Assembly: GCA_016219985.1 (NCBI GenBank)
Contig: JACRJO010000037.1
Location: 1-64,000, forward strand
Length of the DNA stretch: 64,000 bases
DNA from: Sphingobacteriales bacterium
Lineage (GTDB): Bacteria > Bacteroidota > Bacteroidia > Chitinophagales > Chitinophagaceae
Reading direction: 5' to 3'
Made by a program: the position numbers and the translations under genes
Notes under the pieces: generated by a model
Seen by the model: the letters and a program-made list of their open reading frames with translations, nothing else
Databases searched by the model: none
Told to the model about the DNA's origin: nothing
Shown: positions 1-8,351 of the stretch, piece by piece
How positions within the stretch are numbered: the first letter of the stretch is position 1
Layout: the number at the start of each line of letters is the position of its first letter

Positions 1-57
1 CTGCTAATTGCAGTAAACCTAACTTGGTTTTGATTAACTTAGTTTCCACTTTCATTT

Positions 58-119
58 CTGACAGTTTTTGGGGTTAAACTTTGGTTTGTTGTTACTCTAA
101 AGTTAACCCTAACTGTCAG
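58..119. repeat. long imperfect inverted repeat
   Basis: The outer arms CTGACAGTT (58-66) and AACTGTCAG (111-119) are perfect complements. Inside them GGGTTAA-a-CTTT pairs with AAAGTTAACCC, giving about 20 base pairs with one bulge, a small internal loop and a 16-nt apical loop. It lies just after the stop codon of the last gene of the defence operon, so it could end that transcript, but no T-run follows. The rest of bases 1-146 shows nothing recognisable. A structured RNA or the edge of a mobile element are alternatives. Confidence 0.6.
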
Positions 120-146
120 ATTAAGTCGTAGCTAATACAATTCATA

Positions 147-1055
147 CTATCCAATTAATGATTGAAATGCCCTCAACGTGATATTTCTAGTTTTAGGTTC
201 AAGAAATGGAAGTACTATTGCCTGAAAATTAGCTACAGAAGCAACAATATATTTTCTTAGATAGGTGTGTGTCCTGTCATCCTCTTGACTACGCTGACGT
301 AGTAACGTAATGCTATGGGTCATACGATCTGCAAATTGTTCGTTACTAACCTCCCCATTCTCAAGTTGAGCAAATAGACAATGTACAGAGTCTTTAAAGT
401 CATCAATAACCCGTTCAACTCGATCTAACTTAACTTCAAGGCGATTCAATAGACAAATTTGAATTGTGCTTTCCCCTCTACCATCAACATCAATTCCAGT
501 GATGCGTATCCCTTCACCTTTAGGATCTAGTTCAAAAGTAAAATAATCTTCAGGCTTATCTACTTCCGGGTGTAACAAACATGGCCTTTCATCCAGTAAC
601 GGGGCTAATGTGGATTTGCATAATGTAAGATTAATATTACCGTCTGCAAGTAGCGGGGGAGTAAACACCCTCGGACCTAATACAGGGAATTTATTATGTT
701 TTCCTCCTTCTCTATTACATGTTATGCAAGAAGGAATCAAATTACTCCATTCATAACAAAGCCAATAATAGCCAGGGTGAGTAGGCTCCTCTTCAACACC
801 TTTTTTAGGCCTGTAGTGCTCAATATCTGCTTTACATAACCTTTCACAATACGCACATTTATACTTATAAGATATAGCAAGCTTGTCCTCCACTCTTGAC
901 CTCTTGCCGTCCGGAGTATTGTATCCATCTCTATAAATTGAGTCAGTAATTAAACCCTTATTCTGCGTTCTTATTATTCCAAGTAACGCTTGATAGGTTT
1001 CTTCAGAAGCCAAGCGGGCAGTTTTATCTTCATCTCTCTTAGTCACAAACCTCAT
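147..1055 (-). CDS. PtuB-like HNH endonuclease (TIGR02646-like)
   Basis: Predicted DNA nuclease of 302 residues. The treble-clef HNH core is readable: a Cys pair CAYC (67-70), the catalytic motif EHYRPK (Glu79-His80), then WSNLIPSC (Asn105) leading to the second Cys pair and Asn (C110, C113, N114), followed by H120 and NKFP. This layout matches the HNH family that partners AAA ATPases in Septu (PtuAB) and in retrons carrying a PtuAB effector. The start overlaps the stop of the upstream ATPase gene by 4 bp, so the two are very probably translationally coupled and form one effector. It is the last gene of the five-gene operon. The roughly 190 residues after the HNH core carry no motif I recognise. 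No reverse transcriptase is visible in the window, so a retron is not indicated. The nuclease call is strong; its role as the toxic effector is inferred from family and position. Confidence 0.85.
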   Translation of the reverse strand: MRFVTKRDEDKTARLASEETYQALLGIIRTQNKGLITDSIYRDGYNTPDGKRSRVEDKLAISYKYKCAYCERLCKADIEHYRPKKGVEEEPTHPGYYWLCYEWSNLIPSCITCNREGGKHNKFPVLGPRVFTPPLLADGNINLTLCKSTLAPLLDERPCLLHPEVDKPEDYFTFELDPKGEGIRITGIDVDGRGESTIQICLLNRLEVKLDRVERVIDDFKDSVHCLFAQLENGEVSNEQFADRMTHSITLLRQRSQEDDRTHTYLRKYIVASVANFQAIVLPFLEPKTRNITLRAFQSLIG

Positions 1056-2776
1056 TGATTTCTTGCTTTAAATAAATTAATCAATTGTTGCTCTTTTTCA
1101 TCTGTGAGAAATGAATCAATTTTTTCTTGAACTTTATCATTAAATTCAATGTCAGAGTATGTGACTTCTGTTCGAACTATTTTCTTTTGGTCATGGCTTT
1201 CAGGAACAATATCATCCAAGCCAAATATGGGGGATGTCAAAATTGTGTTAGGCAATAAATCACCCAGCTCAATTAATTCATCTAATCTTTTAACCCTTAC
1301 GCCGTCTTCTGACGATCTTTCAACTCTGAAGATCTGGCTATTTTTAGGGGCGCCCAAAAAAGGGATAGGGCTATGAGTAGAAGCAATGAACTGAATCTTG
1401 GGAAATGTTTTTGTTAACTGCTGTACAAGTTGTTTTTGCAATTTTGGATGCAAATGAATATCAATTTCATCGATTAGCACAACACCCGTAAATTCAGAGG
1501 GGTCAGTTACGCTCGGCTGTTGATTATATAGGCGGACAAGTATATCACCGATCATTGCCACCATGCTTTTAAGACCCGATGCTAGCTTGCCGTATTCAAC
1601 TTTTCTAAATTCAGCACCTTCATGATCTTTTTCAACATAAGTCGTTGCCGGAATATCACCTATTTGGTCTTCAAAATTGATATTATAAAGATTAGGTAAG
1701 ATATCAGTAAGTATCTCAGTTATATAAACTTTTCGTTCAGTAAGCTGCCCTTCAATACGCCATTTATCAAACTGATGCTGCAAGTCAATCAAATAGGAAT
1801 CATCGTTAAATAATGAGGCTGCTAAGTCACTTGTTGTAATCGATTTTAATAATTGCGAACTAAGCCCTGAATGATTGGTTTTCAGTCTGGATTGGCCATA
1901 AGCTGCAAAACCATTAGTTAAAGGAAAGGAAAATTGTGGGAGCTTCCGTTCATCATGATCGTAAGGAATAATGTCTGCGGAGGATGTAAATAGTTTTAAT
2001 CGGATTACTGAAGTGTCTGAATCTGTTAACTCTGAAGAAATAATTTCTTTGCCGCAAATTGCGGTTGCTATAGCTCTTAAGATAGAAGTCTTACCTGTCC
2101 CATTTTCTCCTGTAAGAAAAACCCACTGCGAAGAAAAAGGGATTTCATTTATTAATATGTTCTTAATAGGCCCATAATTTTCAACTGCAACTTCCTCGAT
2201 TTTTAAAAAATTACTAATAGTTTCTACTGGCAATGAATTTTGCTTTGAGATTCTATTTCTATATTGATCTACTTTTTCTTTTTGGTTTTTGAAGTCAAAG
2301 TCACTTATGAAATAAATGCCATCATCAATTGACGAAAAAAAAGATTGCGAATACTGAGAAATTATTCCGTCAATAACAATTTTGTCGCCTTTGATAAATT
2401 CTTCAAGTGAAGTCAAATATTCATCGCTATACCACTTTCTGTATCTTTTGCCGCTTGTTTCCAGTTTAAGAGAGTCAACCAGATAATCGTTTATGAAACG
2501 TCTCTTTTTATCTGAGTCAGACGTGTTGATTTCGAGATATGTATCACCGGAATCTAACAGAATTACAAAAATAATATTTGGGGTTTTATTCTTCCAGTCT
2601 ATGCCAGTCCAAAAAGAGACAGCCAAATACTCATCATTCCCATAAAACCAATAACCATTATCCATTCTCCCGTCACGGTTACTTTTCCGGAAAGTAAAAT
2701 GAAATGACGGGTCATTTTGCCAATACTTTTTTAGCAAATCATACACTTCATTATGTATGGCTTGTGGATTTAGCAT
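1052..2776 (-). CDS. PtuA-like AAA ATPase with unusual N-terminal domain
   Basis: A 574-residue ABC/RecF-type ATPase. Walker A is GENGTGKTS (223-231), a signature-like LASGLKS is at 398-404, Walker B is VVLIDEIDIHLHP (432-444), and the switch histidine is in STHSP (466-470). This is the arrangement of PtuA/OLD-like AAA proteins. No Toprim domain follows, which argues against OLD and PARIS-type nucleases. The first 200 residues are an extra domain rich in aromatic residues (for example NGYWFYGNDEYLAVSFW) that I do not recognise and that is not part of the usual PtuA core; it may sense a trigger or contact HerA/NurA. The gene begins 5 bp after the HerA stop and overlaps the HNH start by 4 bp. 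In Septu the ATPase gates its HNH partner; that is the likely role here, by inference. Confidence 0.85.
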   Translation of the reverse strand: MLNPQAIHNEVYDLLKKYWQNDPSFHFTFRKSNRDGRMDNGYWFYGNDEYLAVSFWTGIDWKNKTPNIIFVILLDSGDTYLEINTSDSDKKRRFINDYLVDSLKLETSGKRYRKWYSDEYLTSLEEFIKGDKIVIDGIISQYSQSFFSSIDDGIYFISDFDFKNQKEKVDQYRNRISKQNSLPVETISNFLKIEEVAVENYGPIKNILINEIPFSSQWVFLTGENGTGKTSILRAIATAICGKEIISSELTDSDTSVIRLKLFTSSADIIPYDHDERKLPQFSFPLTNGFAAYGQSRLKTNHSGLSSQLLKSITTSDLAASLFNDDSYLIDLQHQFDKWRIEGQLTERKVYITEILTDILPNLYNINFEDQIGDIPATTYVEKDHEGAEFRKVEYGKLASGLKSMVAMIGDILVRLYNQQPSVTDPSEFTGVVLIDEIDIHLHPKLQKQLVQQLTKTFPKIQFIASTHSPIPFLGAPKNSQIFRVERSSEDGVRVKRLDELIELGDLLPNTILTSPIFGLDDIVPESHDQKKIVRTEVTYSDIEFNDKVQEKIDSFLTDEKEQQLINLFKARNQ

Positions 2777-2781
2777 ATTAC

Positions 2782-4914
2782 CTAACTGACTTTTAAGTAT
2801 GCGGTAGTACTATTAGCTTTTGATTTACTTGGTCTTCGTTCAACAGACCATTTTCTTTCTCCGAATTCTTCATTCATAAACCTTGTTACACATTCTTGTG
2901 CTATATCAGCCTTATCTTGCAAATCATCCGGCAATGCATTCACAATCTCTGTTTTCAGCAGCATCCAATGCACATTGTTCTCCTTTAGTTTTTGCATGAG
3001 TCCGCTGTTCGAGCGTATTTTCTTAAATGCACTTTTAATACACATTTCCAGAACGTCTTCTTGTGACTGATCTGGTTTATATCCTTCTTCATCTTCAATA
3101 TTTATTTCAACAGTTCCAATATCTTTCCGAATTTCTTCAAGTTTCTGATTGAACTTTTCTTGTAAACCAGCGCTGTATGTGTTTGCAGCAGGAGAATTAT
3201 AGCTAGGATCACGAACTGAAAATAATTTTTCAAAGCTTAATACACGTATAGAAATTGGATACGGTTTTCCTCCTGAACTACTCCAAAATACCCCATTCCC
3301 GGGAATTGGTTCATTTAGCAATGAGCTTAACAGATCGTTGCTGAAATGTGCATTGGCCTTACGAAGAGCCCCTAAATCAACTGCAGAAAGCAAATGAAAA
3401 ATAAACCAGTTGTCCCCTTGGCTAAGAATTTCATCTGAAATGCTACCTGGTTGTTGGGTTATTAACACTGCTCCCAAACCAAATTTTCTACCCTCCTTAA
3501 CCCAGGCTATATAAGGGCTTTCTGCTCCCCCAGAACTCCCTAATACTGATTGTGCCTCTTCTATTACTGCAATAGTTGGAATGCTATCCGGTTCAGCCTT
3601 GGTAAACTCTGTTTGATTATGCTCAAAGATTTGTTGAAGAATAATTCCTGAGAGAATTAATCCATTTGCTCCACGCATTTGAGAAATGTCTACAATGCAA
3701 ATTTTGCCACTTCGAAGCGAGTCAAAAAGTTTATCCAGCATTTGGCTACTCGGGTCGTGAATAAGCCTAATAATAGTTGTAATATTCGAACGAATTGCAA
3801 TTATTTCGGCATCTTGTCGATCAGTATTTCTATCTCCGAGTATAATTTCCCTTAAATCTTCAAGCGGTGTAGCATTACCATGGTTATGTACTAAATCAAT
3901 GAGTCTTCTCCAATTAGCAGAATTAAGTCCCTTAAGCTTTTGGACGTTTTGTTGACTTTGCCTTTCTGCCGGAAGTGCTATTGAAATCACTTCAGCAGGT
4001 CTTAGTCTTCTTATATCTAATCGGATTGTTCCCGCTACAAAAGACTGATAGAAAGGGCTCGGAGATGCCCTATTCGTAAAAACAACAACTTTATCCTCCA
4101 AAAAAGGAACGTCACAAAGCCCAGGTCTTCCACTATCGTCTGGCCAGAAATATTCTCCATCCGGATCAAATATAATAGTACCTACAGGTGACTGCTTTCC
4201 TGTTTTTTTGGTTATAAAGGGAGGATTTTCATAAAGATTGCTGAAGAGTAACTTTACCAGGTTTGATTTACCAAAACCGGCTCTGGCAAATACAAATGAC
4301 CTTCTGGACACCAATTGCTCTATCCTGAATTTTGTAAATACTTCAGGTGTTTTAGGGATCATCCATGACTCCAAAACAGCCTTAGTATCAGCTTTGCTTC
4401 CGTTAAACACAAATTCTCCGTAAGCCAAATAGCCAAATGCCGGAACAGGCTTTCCATCTTCAGTTTTGATATTATGACCTGCTACTTCTTGTAAAACTTC
4501 GTCAGATAAAAACGCTACTTTGCTACCAACATGTGGCAGTCGTCTATGCGATGGCGCAAAAACTAAATCTGCTCCATTTATTCGTACTACTCCTAACACT
4601 CGAATATCAACTTTGTATTTCAAATAACCTTCTCTTAAATCCTCAGACACTTGTCGCCCTTCAGAGATAGCTCTTATCGCATAATCCTCTCCCGCAGAGC
4701 CTGCGAGTTTTCCTAATGCAGCAACCGAAGTAATTCTTCCAAGAACTGCCTCATTTTCGCCTTCAAGCGCAACTACTAAGAACTGTCCATGCATGGGAAT
4801 ATTTTGAAATACATTGTCATATTTTAAAACAATATCTGCATGAAATTCTAAGCCTCCTTCGCTAAATCCTTTAAAGATTCCAACAATTTTATCGTCTGGA
4901 AATAATTTTATCAT
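2782..4914 (-). CDS. HerA-like hexameric ATPase/DNA translocase
   Basis: A 710-residue HerA/FtsK-superfamily ATPase. The N-terminal part (about 1-180) fits a HAS-barrel. Walker A is RAGFGKSN (211-218). The HerA-type strand FDPDGEYFW lies at 249-257, Walker B with the double acid is AVIEEAQSVL (449-458), and the sensor strand VLITQQPGSI follows (483-492). The C-terminal 150 residues are charged and unassigned. HerA proteins form hexameric rings that load a NurA nuclease and pump DNA. In archaea the pair resects DNA ends; in bacteria HerA is often found in defence loci with nuclease or NADase partners. The start overlaps the NurA-like gene by 4 bp, as expected for subunits made in fixed ratio. 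The whole gene is A+T-rich compared with the region beyond 9.5 kb, suggesting transfer. Confidence 0.88.
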   Translation of the reverse strand: MIKLFPDDKIVGIFKGFSEGGLEFHADIVLKYDNVFQNIPMHGQFLVVALEGENEAVLGRITSVAALGKLAGSAGEDYAIRAISEGRQVSEDLREGYLKYKVDIRVLGVVRINGADLVFAPSHRRLPHVGSKVAFLSDEVLQEVAGHNIKTEDGKPVPAFGYLAYGEFVFNGSKADTKAVLESWMIPKTPEVFTKFRIEQLVSRRSFVFARAGFGKSNLVKLLFSNLYENPPFITKKTGKQSPVGTIIFDPDGEYFWPDDSGRPGLCDVPFLEDKVVVFTNRASPSPFYQSFVAGTIRLDIRRLRPAEVISIALPAERQSQQNVQKLKGLNSANWRRLIDLVHNHGNATPLEDLREIILGDRNTDRQDAEIIAIRSNITTIIRLIHDPSSQMLDKLFDSLRSGKICIVDISQMRGANGLILSGIILQQIFEHNQTEFTKAEPDSIPTIAVIEEAQSVLGSSGGAESPYIAWVKEGRKFGLGAVLITQQPGSISDEILSQGDNWFIFHLLSAVDLGALRKANAHFSNDLLSSLLNEPIPGNGVFWSSSGGKPYPISIRVLSFEKLFSVRDPSYNSPAANTYSAGLQEKFNQKLEEIRKDIGTVEINIEDEEGYKPDQSQEDVLEMCIKSAFKKIRSNSGLMQKLKENNVHWMLLKTEIVNALPDDLQDKADIAQECVTRFMNEEFGERKWSVERRPSKSKANSTTAYLKVS

Positions 4915-6089
4915 TGTCTATTTATAATTGAAGTGTTATTAAAGGCTTGATAATCTATAATATTTTTTTTGTCTGCTGGCAAAAGTTCTTTGACCACCTT
5001 TACTACCTCATCTTGAAGAATGTCTAAATCGAAGTCAATTACCTGTGCATATTCTAACGCCCTTTGCAAACATGCCGGATAATGCGGAATTGGAAATCCA
5101 TCCAAAGTATCCATATATAAATATCCAAATATCTCTGTGTCAAAAGCGGTTTGAGTATTCAAAAGATCCATAGCCCAAATTGGGTCTCCTCCTTTTTTCC
5201 CAAAACGAACTAAATATAAATCACCCATAGAATACTTATTAACTTCCGTATCTTGTTCATCTTCTTCTCCTTCAACCTTATTCATATACTCTTTCCAAAC
5301 GTATGAGTTTCTCTCCATCTGTTCAGGAACTTTAGCAAATCGTGGTTCCCCAAATGGGAAAACATTTTCAAGTTGCATTGCTAATGAGTATCGTGCAAGT
5401 ACCTGGCTGTGTTTTGCTAATCCTACAAAATAAATTCGTACTCTCCTTTTTCTATATGCCTCATCAATTGCAGAATTAATTTTTTTCATCATTTCTATAA
5501 ACAGAGGTCGTTTGTTTACTACATCATATTTAAATATTTTACTCCTCAAAAGACCGTCTTTTAGAACAACTGTATTGCTTGTAAAGCCTTGATAGCAAAT
5601 CGTATCATATAAAACCGCCCATTCACATAAATCACGATAAGTTAAAACCCAAGATTTTGAAATTTCTGTCGGCTTATCCCTCATTTTCTTGCCTGTTGGA
5701 ATCATTGGGCTCAAATCATTCAGAGTACTACAATTCAGATCCTTCATCAAAACTCCCAGCGCTGTTTTAGGATTGCCTCTATCGTCAAATTGCCTTTGGC
5801 TTAAAAAATCTGTATCAGTTGTAGGGGTAATAGTATCTAAACATAAATTCTTCCCATTGGAATCGACAACACGGATTAACTGAAAATAAAATGGATTATA
5901 AACCAACTTGTTGTTAGTCCCGTCTGTTGCTACAAGGGAAAAAGTTGTTATAGAGCGTGGCTTTATAACACGTACATTAGGCTTTATCTGAATAGCTTCT
6001 GCGCGCAGGTCATCTAATAACTTCCTATCAACTGCTGCACATTCTTTAATGGCCTGTTTAATTTGTGGTATTTCTTCCGGGTCAAACAT
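4911..6089 (-). CDS. NurA-like nuclease
   Basis: A 392-residue protein with the NurA-fold signature. An early strand ends in ATDG (Asp56, metal-binding). A helix carries RDLCEW (Glu156), a second strand carries VVLKDG (Asp178), and YFVGLAKHS (Lys226) matches the conserved glycine-lysine segment. A C-terminal YPACLQRALEYA resembles the NurA end motif of Tyr-Pro and Ala/His. NurA nucleases are RNase H-fold, Mn-dependent enzymes acting on single- and double-stranded DNA with HerA. The gene begins 2 bp after the methyltransferase stop and overlaps HerA by 4 bp. An insertion of Glu/Asp-rich residues (about 275-285) is not typical. It could be mistaken for a protein of unknown function by similarity search, since NurA proteins diverge strongly; the HerA partner makes the call safer. 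Confidence 0.8.
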   Translation of the reverse strand: MFDPEEIPQIKQAIKECAAVDRKLLDDLRAEAIQIKPNVRVIKPRSITTFSLVATDGTNNKLVYNPFYFQLIRVVDSNGKNLCLDTITPTTDTDFLSQRQFDDRGNPKTALGVLMKDLNCSTLNDLSPMIPTGKKMRDKPTEISKSWVLTYRDLCEWAVLYDTICYQGFTSNTVVLKDGLLRSKIFKYDVVNKRPLFIEMMKKINSAIDEAYRKRRVRIYFVGLAKHSQVLARYSLAMQLENVFPFGEPRFAKVPEQMERNSYVWKEYMNKVEGEEDEQDTEVNKYSMGDLYLVRFGKKGGDPIWAMDLLNTQTAFDTEIFGYLYMDTLDGFPIPHYPACLQRALEYAQVIDFDLDILQDEVVKVVKELLPADKKNIIDYQAFNNTSIINRQ

Positions 6090-6091
6090 TA

Positions 6092-7228
6092 TTAGACATT
6101 TAATGTTGAGTAAACATCTATCTCTTCAATATAATTTCCCGTTGAACCTTTGAATTGAACTGCTTGCCTATTAGAAGGCATTGGCTCTCCCGCTGATCTA
6201 ATAGTATTAATTTTCCATCCACAATCGGCTAGGATTAGTGACTCTTTTATCAGTTGTGATGGTGTTTTTTCAGACTTACTTGGCAAAGCACCAAAACGAA
6301 TAATCAGTTTTGCATTAGGCACACATTTCTCAGCCGTGTTTGACCATACCCTTGATAAATCATTAATAAATACTTTCTCTGACCAATGTTTTACTTGTGA
6401 AGAACTGGAATAATCTACTTTATCCGAGCCGCCTAAAAACCAATTTCTTAACCACTGATCTTGCTCATACGTGGACATACCGTAATATGGTGGAGATGTA
6501 ATAACCCACTTGAACTTTCTGTTGATTATTCTTTTAAGTTCCCTACTATCTCCCAAAACGACCTTTCCCTGGGTTTTTAGTGGCAAATGTTTATTGAATA
6601 TATATGTTGACTTCCTATTGACAAGTTCCAATAGATTAACTTCATCAGGTTTCAATTTGTGTTTTCTCCAATATGAAACAGAGTAGTCGGGTTTGGTTGC
6701 AAAGGTCCTTGGCATTTGATTTGATAAATAGCTTTGCTGCGACTTCATTTTAGGTCCATGCAAAGTTCCTAGGATGATTGCCCTCAATGCAATGTCGACG
6801 TTATCCAGATTTGGAGGAGATAGGAAGTAATCTCTAAGCTTACAAATGTTTTTCAAAGTTTCAGGATGATATGCCCATTTCCAAAAATCGCCTTCGGGAA
6901 TAGTATAAGGCTCAAAATTGTCTAGGATGTATTTGCAACGTGTTACGATATCCTTGGATTTTACTTTTACTAATTTGGCCTGTGCAATTGCATGTGCAAC
7001 AGGATTGCTATCTACACCATATGATTCAATTCCTAATAGCCTTGCAGCATAATTAGTTGTTCCTCTTCCGCAAAATGGATCATAAACCAAATCCTCTTTT
7101 TCTGCATTTAGCAAGGCTTTATATGGAAACGAAAGAGGAAACATCGTAAAATAAGGACAAATTGTATTTAGCCTTATTTTGGGACTTGTTCTATTTATTA
7201 TCTCTTTATTTGACATTCTAGCTTCCAT
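6092..7228 (-). CDS. DNA methyltransferase (N4-cytosine/N6-adenine type)
   Basis: A 378-residue S-adenosylmethionine-dependent DNA methylase. The SAM-binding motif DPFCGRGTT (50-58) is followed by an acidic strand end at GVDSNP (71-76), and the catalytic motif is TSPPYYG (244-250). SPPY favours N4-cytosine, but N6-adenine enzymes can carry it too. The order of SAM motif before catalytic motif is the gamma-like arrangement. No target-recognition domain is obvious, and no restriction endonuclease gene of a classical pair is next to it. It is the first gene of the five-gene operon, so it probably marks host DNA for the HerA-NurA or PtuAB part, or acts as a modification sensor. A second start at codon 5 (MSNKEI) is possible; neither start has a clear ribosome binding site. 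Confidence 0.85.
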   Translation of the reverse strand: MEARMSNKEIINRTSPKIRLNTICPYFTMFPLSFPYKALLNAEKEDLVYDPFCGRGTTNYAARLLGIESYGVDSNPVAHAIAQAKLVKVKSKDIVTRCKYILDNFEPYTIPEGDFWKWAYHPETLKNICKLRDYFLSPPNLDNVDIALRAIILGTLHGPKMKSQQSYLSNQMPRTFATKPDYSVSYWRKHKLKPDEVNLLELVNRKSTYIFNKHLPLKTQGKVVLGDSRELKRIINRKFKWVITSPPYYGMSTYEQDQWLRNWFLGGSDKVDYSSSSQVKHWSEKVFINDLSRVWSNTAEKCVPNAKLIIRFGALPSKSEKTPSQLIKESLILADCGWKINTIRSAGEPMPSNRQAVQFKGSTGNYIEEIDVYSTLNV

Positions 7229-7259
7229 AATTTAAACTGGTGGTAATTATTTATTTTCT

Positions 7260-8351
7260 TTACCTATCCCCCAATAATTCCATCAACCTAAAATTAACAT
7301 AATATGTTGTTCTTCCTATCTTTTGGGGCTTCAGTATTGCTGCTTCTGCTAATTTCTTTAACCAGGTTGATGCTGTTTGCCTGTGTGCCATCCCTTTCTT
7401 CTCCAGTAACTCTATTTTTAAGTAAGGCAGGGTAAACATCAGTTGCAGCAGTTCATAACTAAAGGAGGCTCCTAATACTTCTTTCATTTGCTTTTCATGG
7501 CTGTCTTTCAACAGGAGCATATCTCTTATTTTCCGGGTGGTAAGCTGGGCGGTCTCTATTAATGCAGTAAGGATGTACATCACCCAGTCTGTCCAGTTGC
7601 CTTTTTCAGTAACTCCTCTGAGCAGCTGGTAATACTCGGTTTTATATTTTACGATATGGGCACTTAAATACAATACTGGCTGCGCCAGTAGTTCCTGCTG
7701 CACCAGGTACAAGGCGTTTACAATCCTTCCTGTTCTTCCGTTACCATCAGCAAAGGGGTGTATTGCTTCAAACTGGTAATGGATCAGCGCCATTTTTACC
7801 AATGGATCCAGTGCCGATAATTCGGGGTTATTGATAAATTGTTCTAATGCAGTGAGCTTATCCCGCACCACATCTTCACAGCAGGGAGGGGTATAAATGA
7901 TTTCCCCGGTAATAGCGCTCTTTAATGCTGTGCCGGGAGTATTGCGGATGCCTGATTGATTTTGCTTGATGGTTTGCACAATTTCTACCAGGGTACTGGT
8001 GAGCAGCAAATTTTGTTGCGCTTTCATTTTTTTGAAACCCGCATACAGTGCTTCTCTGTAGCTTAATACTTCCTTGGCCGCATGATTAGTGCTGCCATCC
8101 TCAGTTGCCGCCCGGTATAACTCATCTTGTGTGGTTACAATATTCTCAATGGCCGAACTGTCCTTACTTTCCTGGAGTATGATGGTATTGATAAGCAGTT
8201 GGGGATCCGGCAGGGAAGCACAAAGTCCGTTTAACTCGCCCAGAAACCTGGAAGCTTTTGCCAGATGTCTTAATATTTCAGGAGTTTCGGCAAAGCCCTC
8301 CGGAGGCAAGGCAGGCAAATCGTTATACGCTGTATTCTTGGTATAAGCCAT
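7260..8351 (-). CDS. Fic-domain protein (AMPylase-type) with N-terminal inhibitory helix
   Basis: A 363-residue Fic protein. The active-site loop is HPFADGNGRTGR (residues 198-209), complete with catalytic His and the Asn/Arg residues that hold ATP. The N-terminal helix carries SSAIENI (65-71), which fits the [S/T]xxxE[G/N] inhibitory motif, so this is a class II, self-inhibited Fic protein. The C-terminus ends in a winged-helix-like segment with HRQTASTWLKKL. Fic enzymes usually transfer AMP to Ser, Thr or Tyr of target proteins. I chose the ATG giving MAYTKN; the frame is open a further 16 codons to a TTG at 8399. It ends 31 bp before the methyltransferase, so co-transcription is possible. 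Its base composition is closer to the core genome than to the defence genes. Such genes are common in Bacteroidota mobile regions. Confidence 0.88.
   Translation of the reverse strand: MAYTKNTAYNDLPALPPEGFAETPEILRHLAKASRFLGELNGLCASLPDPQLLINTIILQESKDSSAIENIVTTQDELYRAATEDGSTNHAAKEVLSYREALYAGFKKMKAQQNLLLTSTLVEIVQTIKQNQSGIRNTPGTALKSAITGEIIYTPPCCEDVVRDKLTALEQFINNPELSALDPLVKMALIHYQFEAIHPFADGNGRTGRIVNALYLVQQELLAQPVLYLSAHIVKYKTEYYQLLRGVTEKGNWTDWVMYILTALIETAQLTTRKIRDMLLLKDSHEKQMKEVLGASFSYELLQLMFTLPYLKIELLEKKGMAHRQTASTWLKKLAEAAILKPQKIGRTTYYVNFRLMELLGDR

Noticed and set aside
147..2776. Retron with PtuAB effector
   Set aside because: The HNH family occurs with retrons, but there is no reverse transcriptase in the window. 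A retron lying left of base 1 cannot be excluded.
1052..2776. OLD-family or PARIS-type nuclease
   Set aside because: The ATPase ends without a Toprim domain and no Toprim gene is adjacent.
2782..7228. DNA phosphorothioation (Dnd/Ssp), BREX or DISARM locus
   Set aside because: No cysteine desulfurase, PAPS reductase-like, PglZ, or DrmA/B-type protein is present; only the methyltransferase and HerA would overlap.
7260..8351. Fic toxin with a separate antitoxin gene (FicTA)
   Set aside because: The inhibitory helix is inside the same protein and no small antitoxin gene adjoins it; this is a class II Fic.
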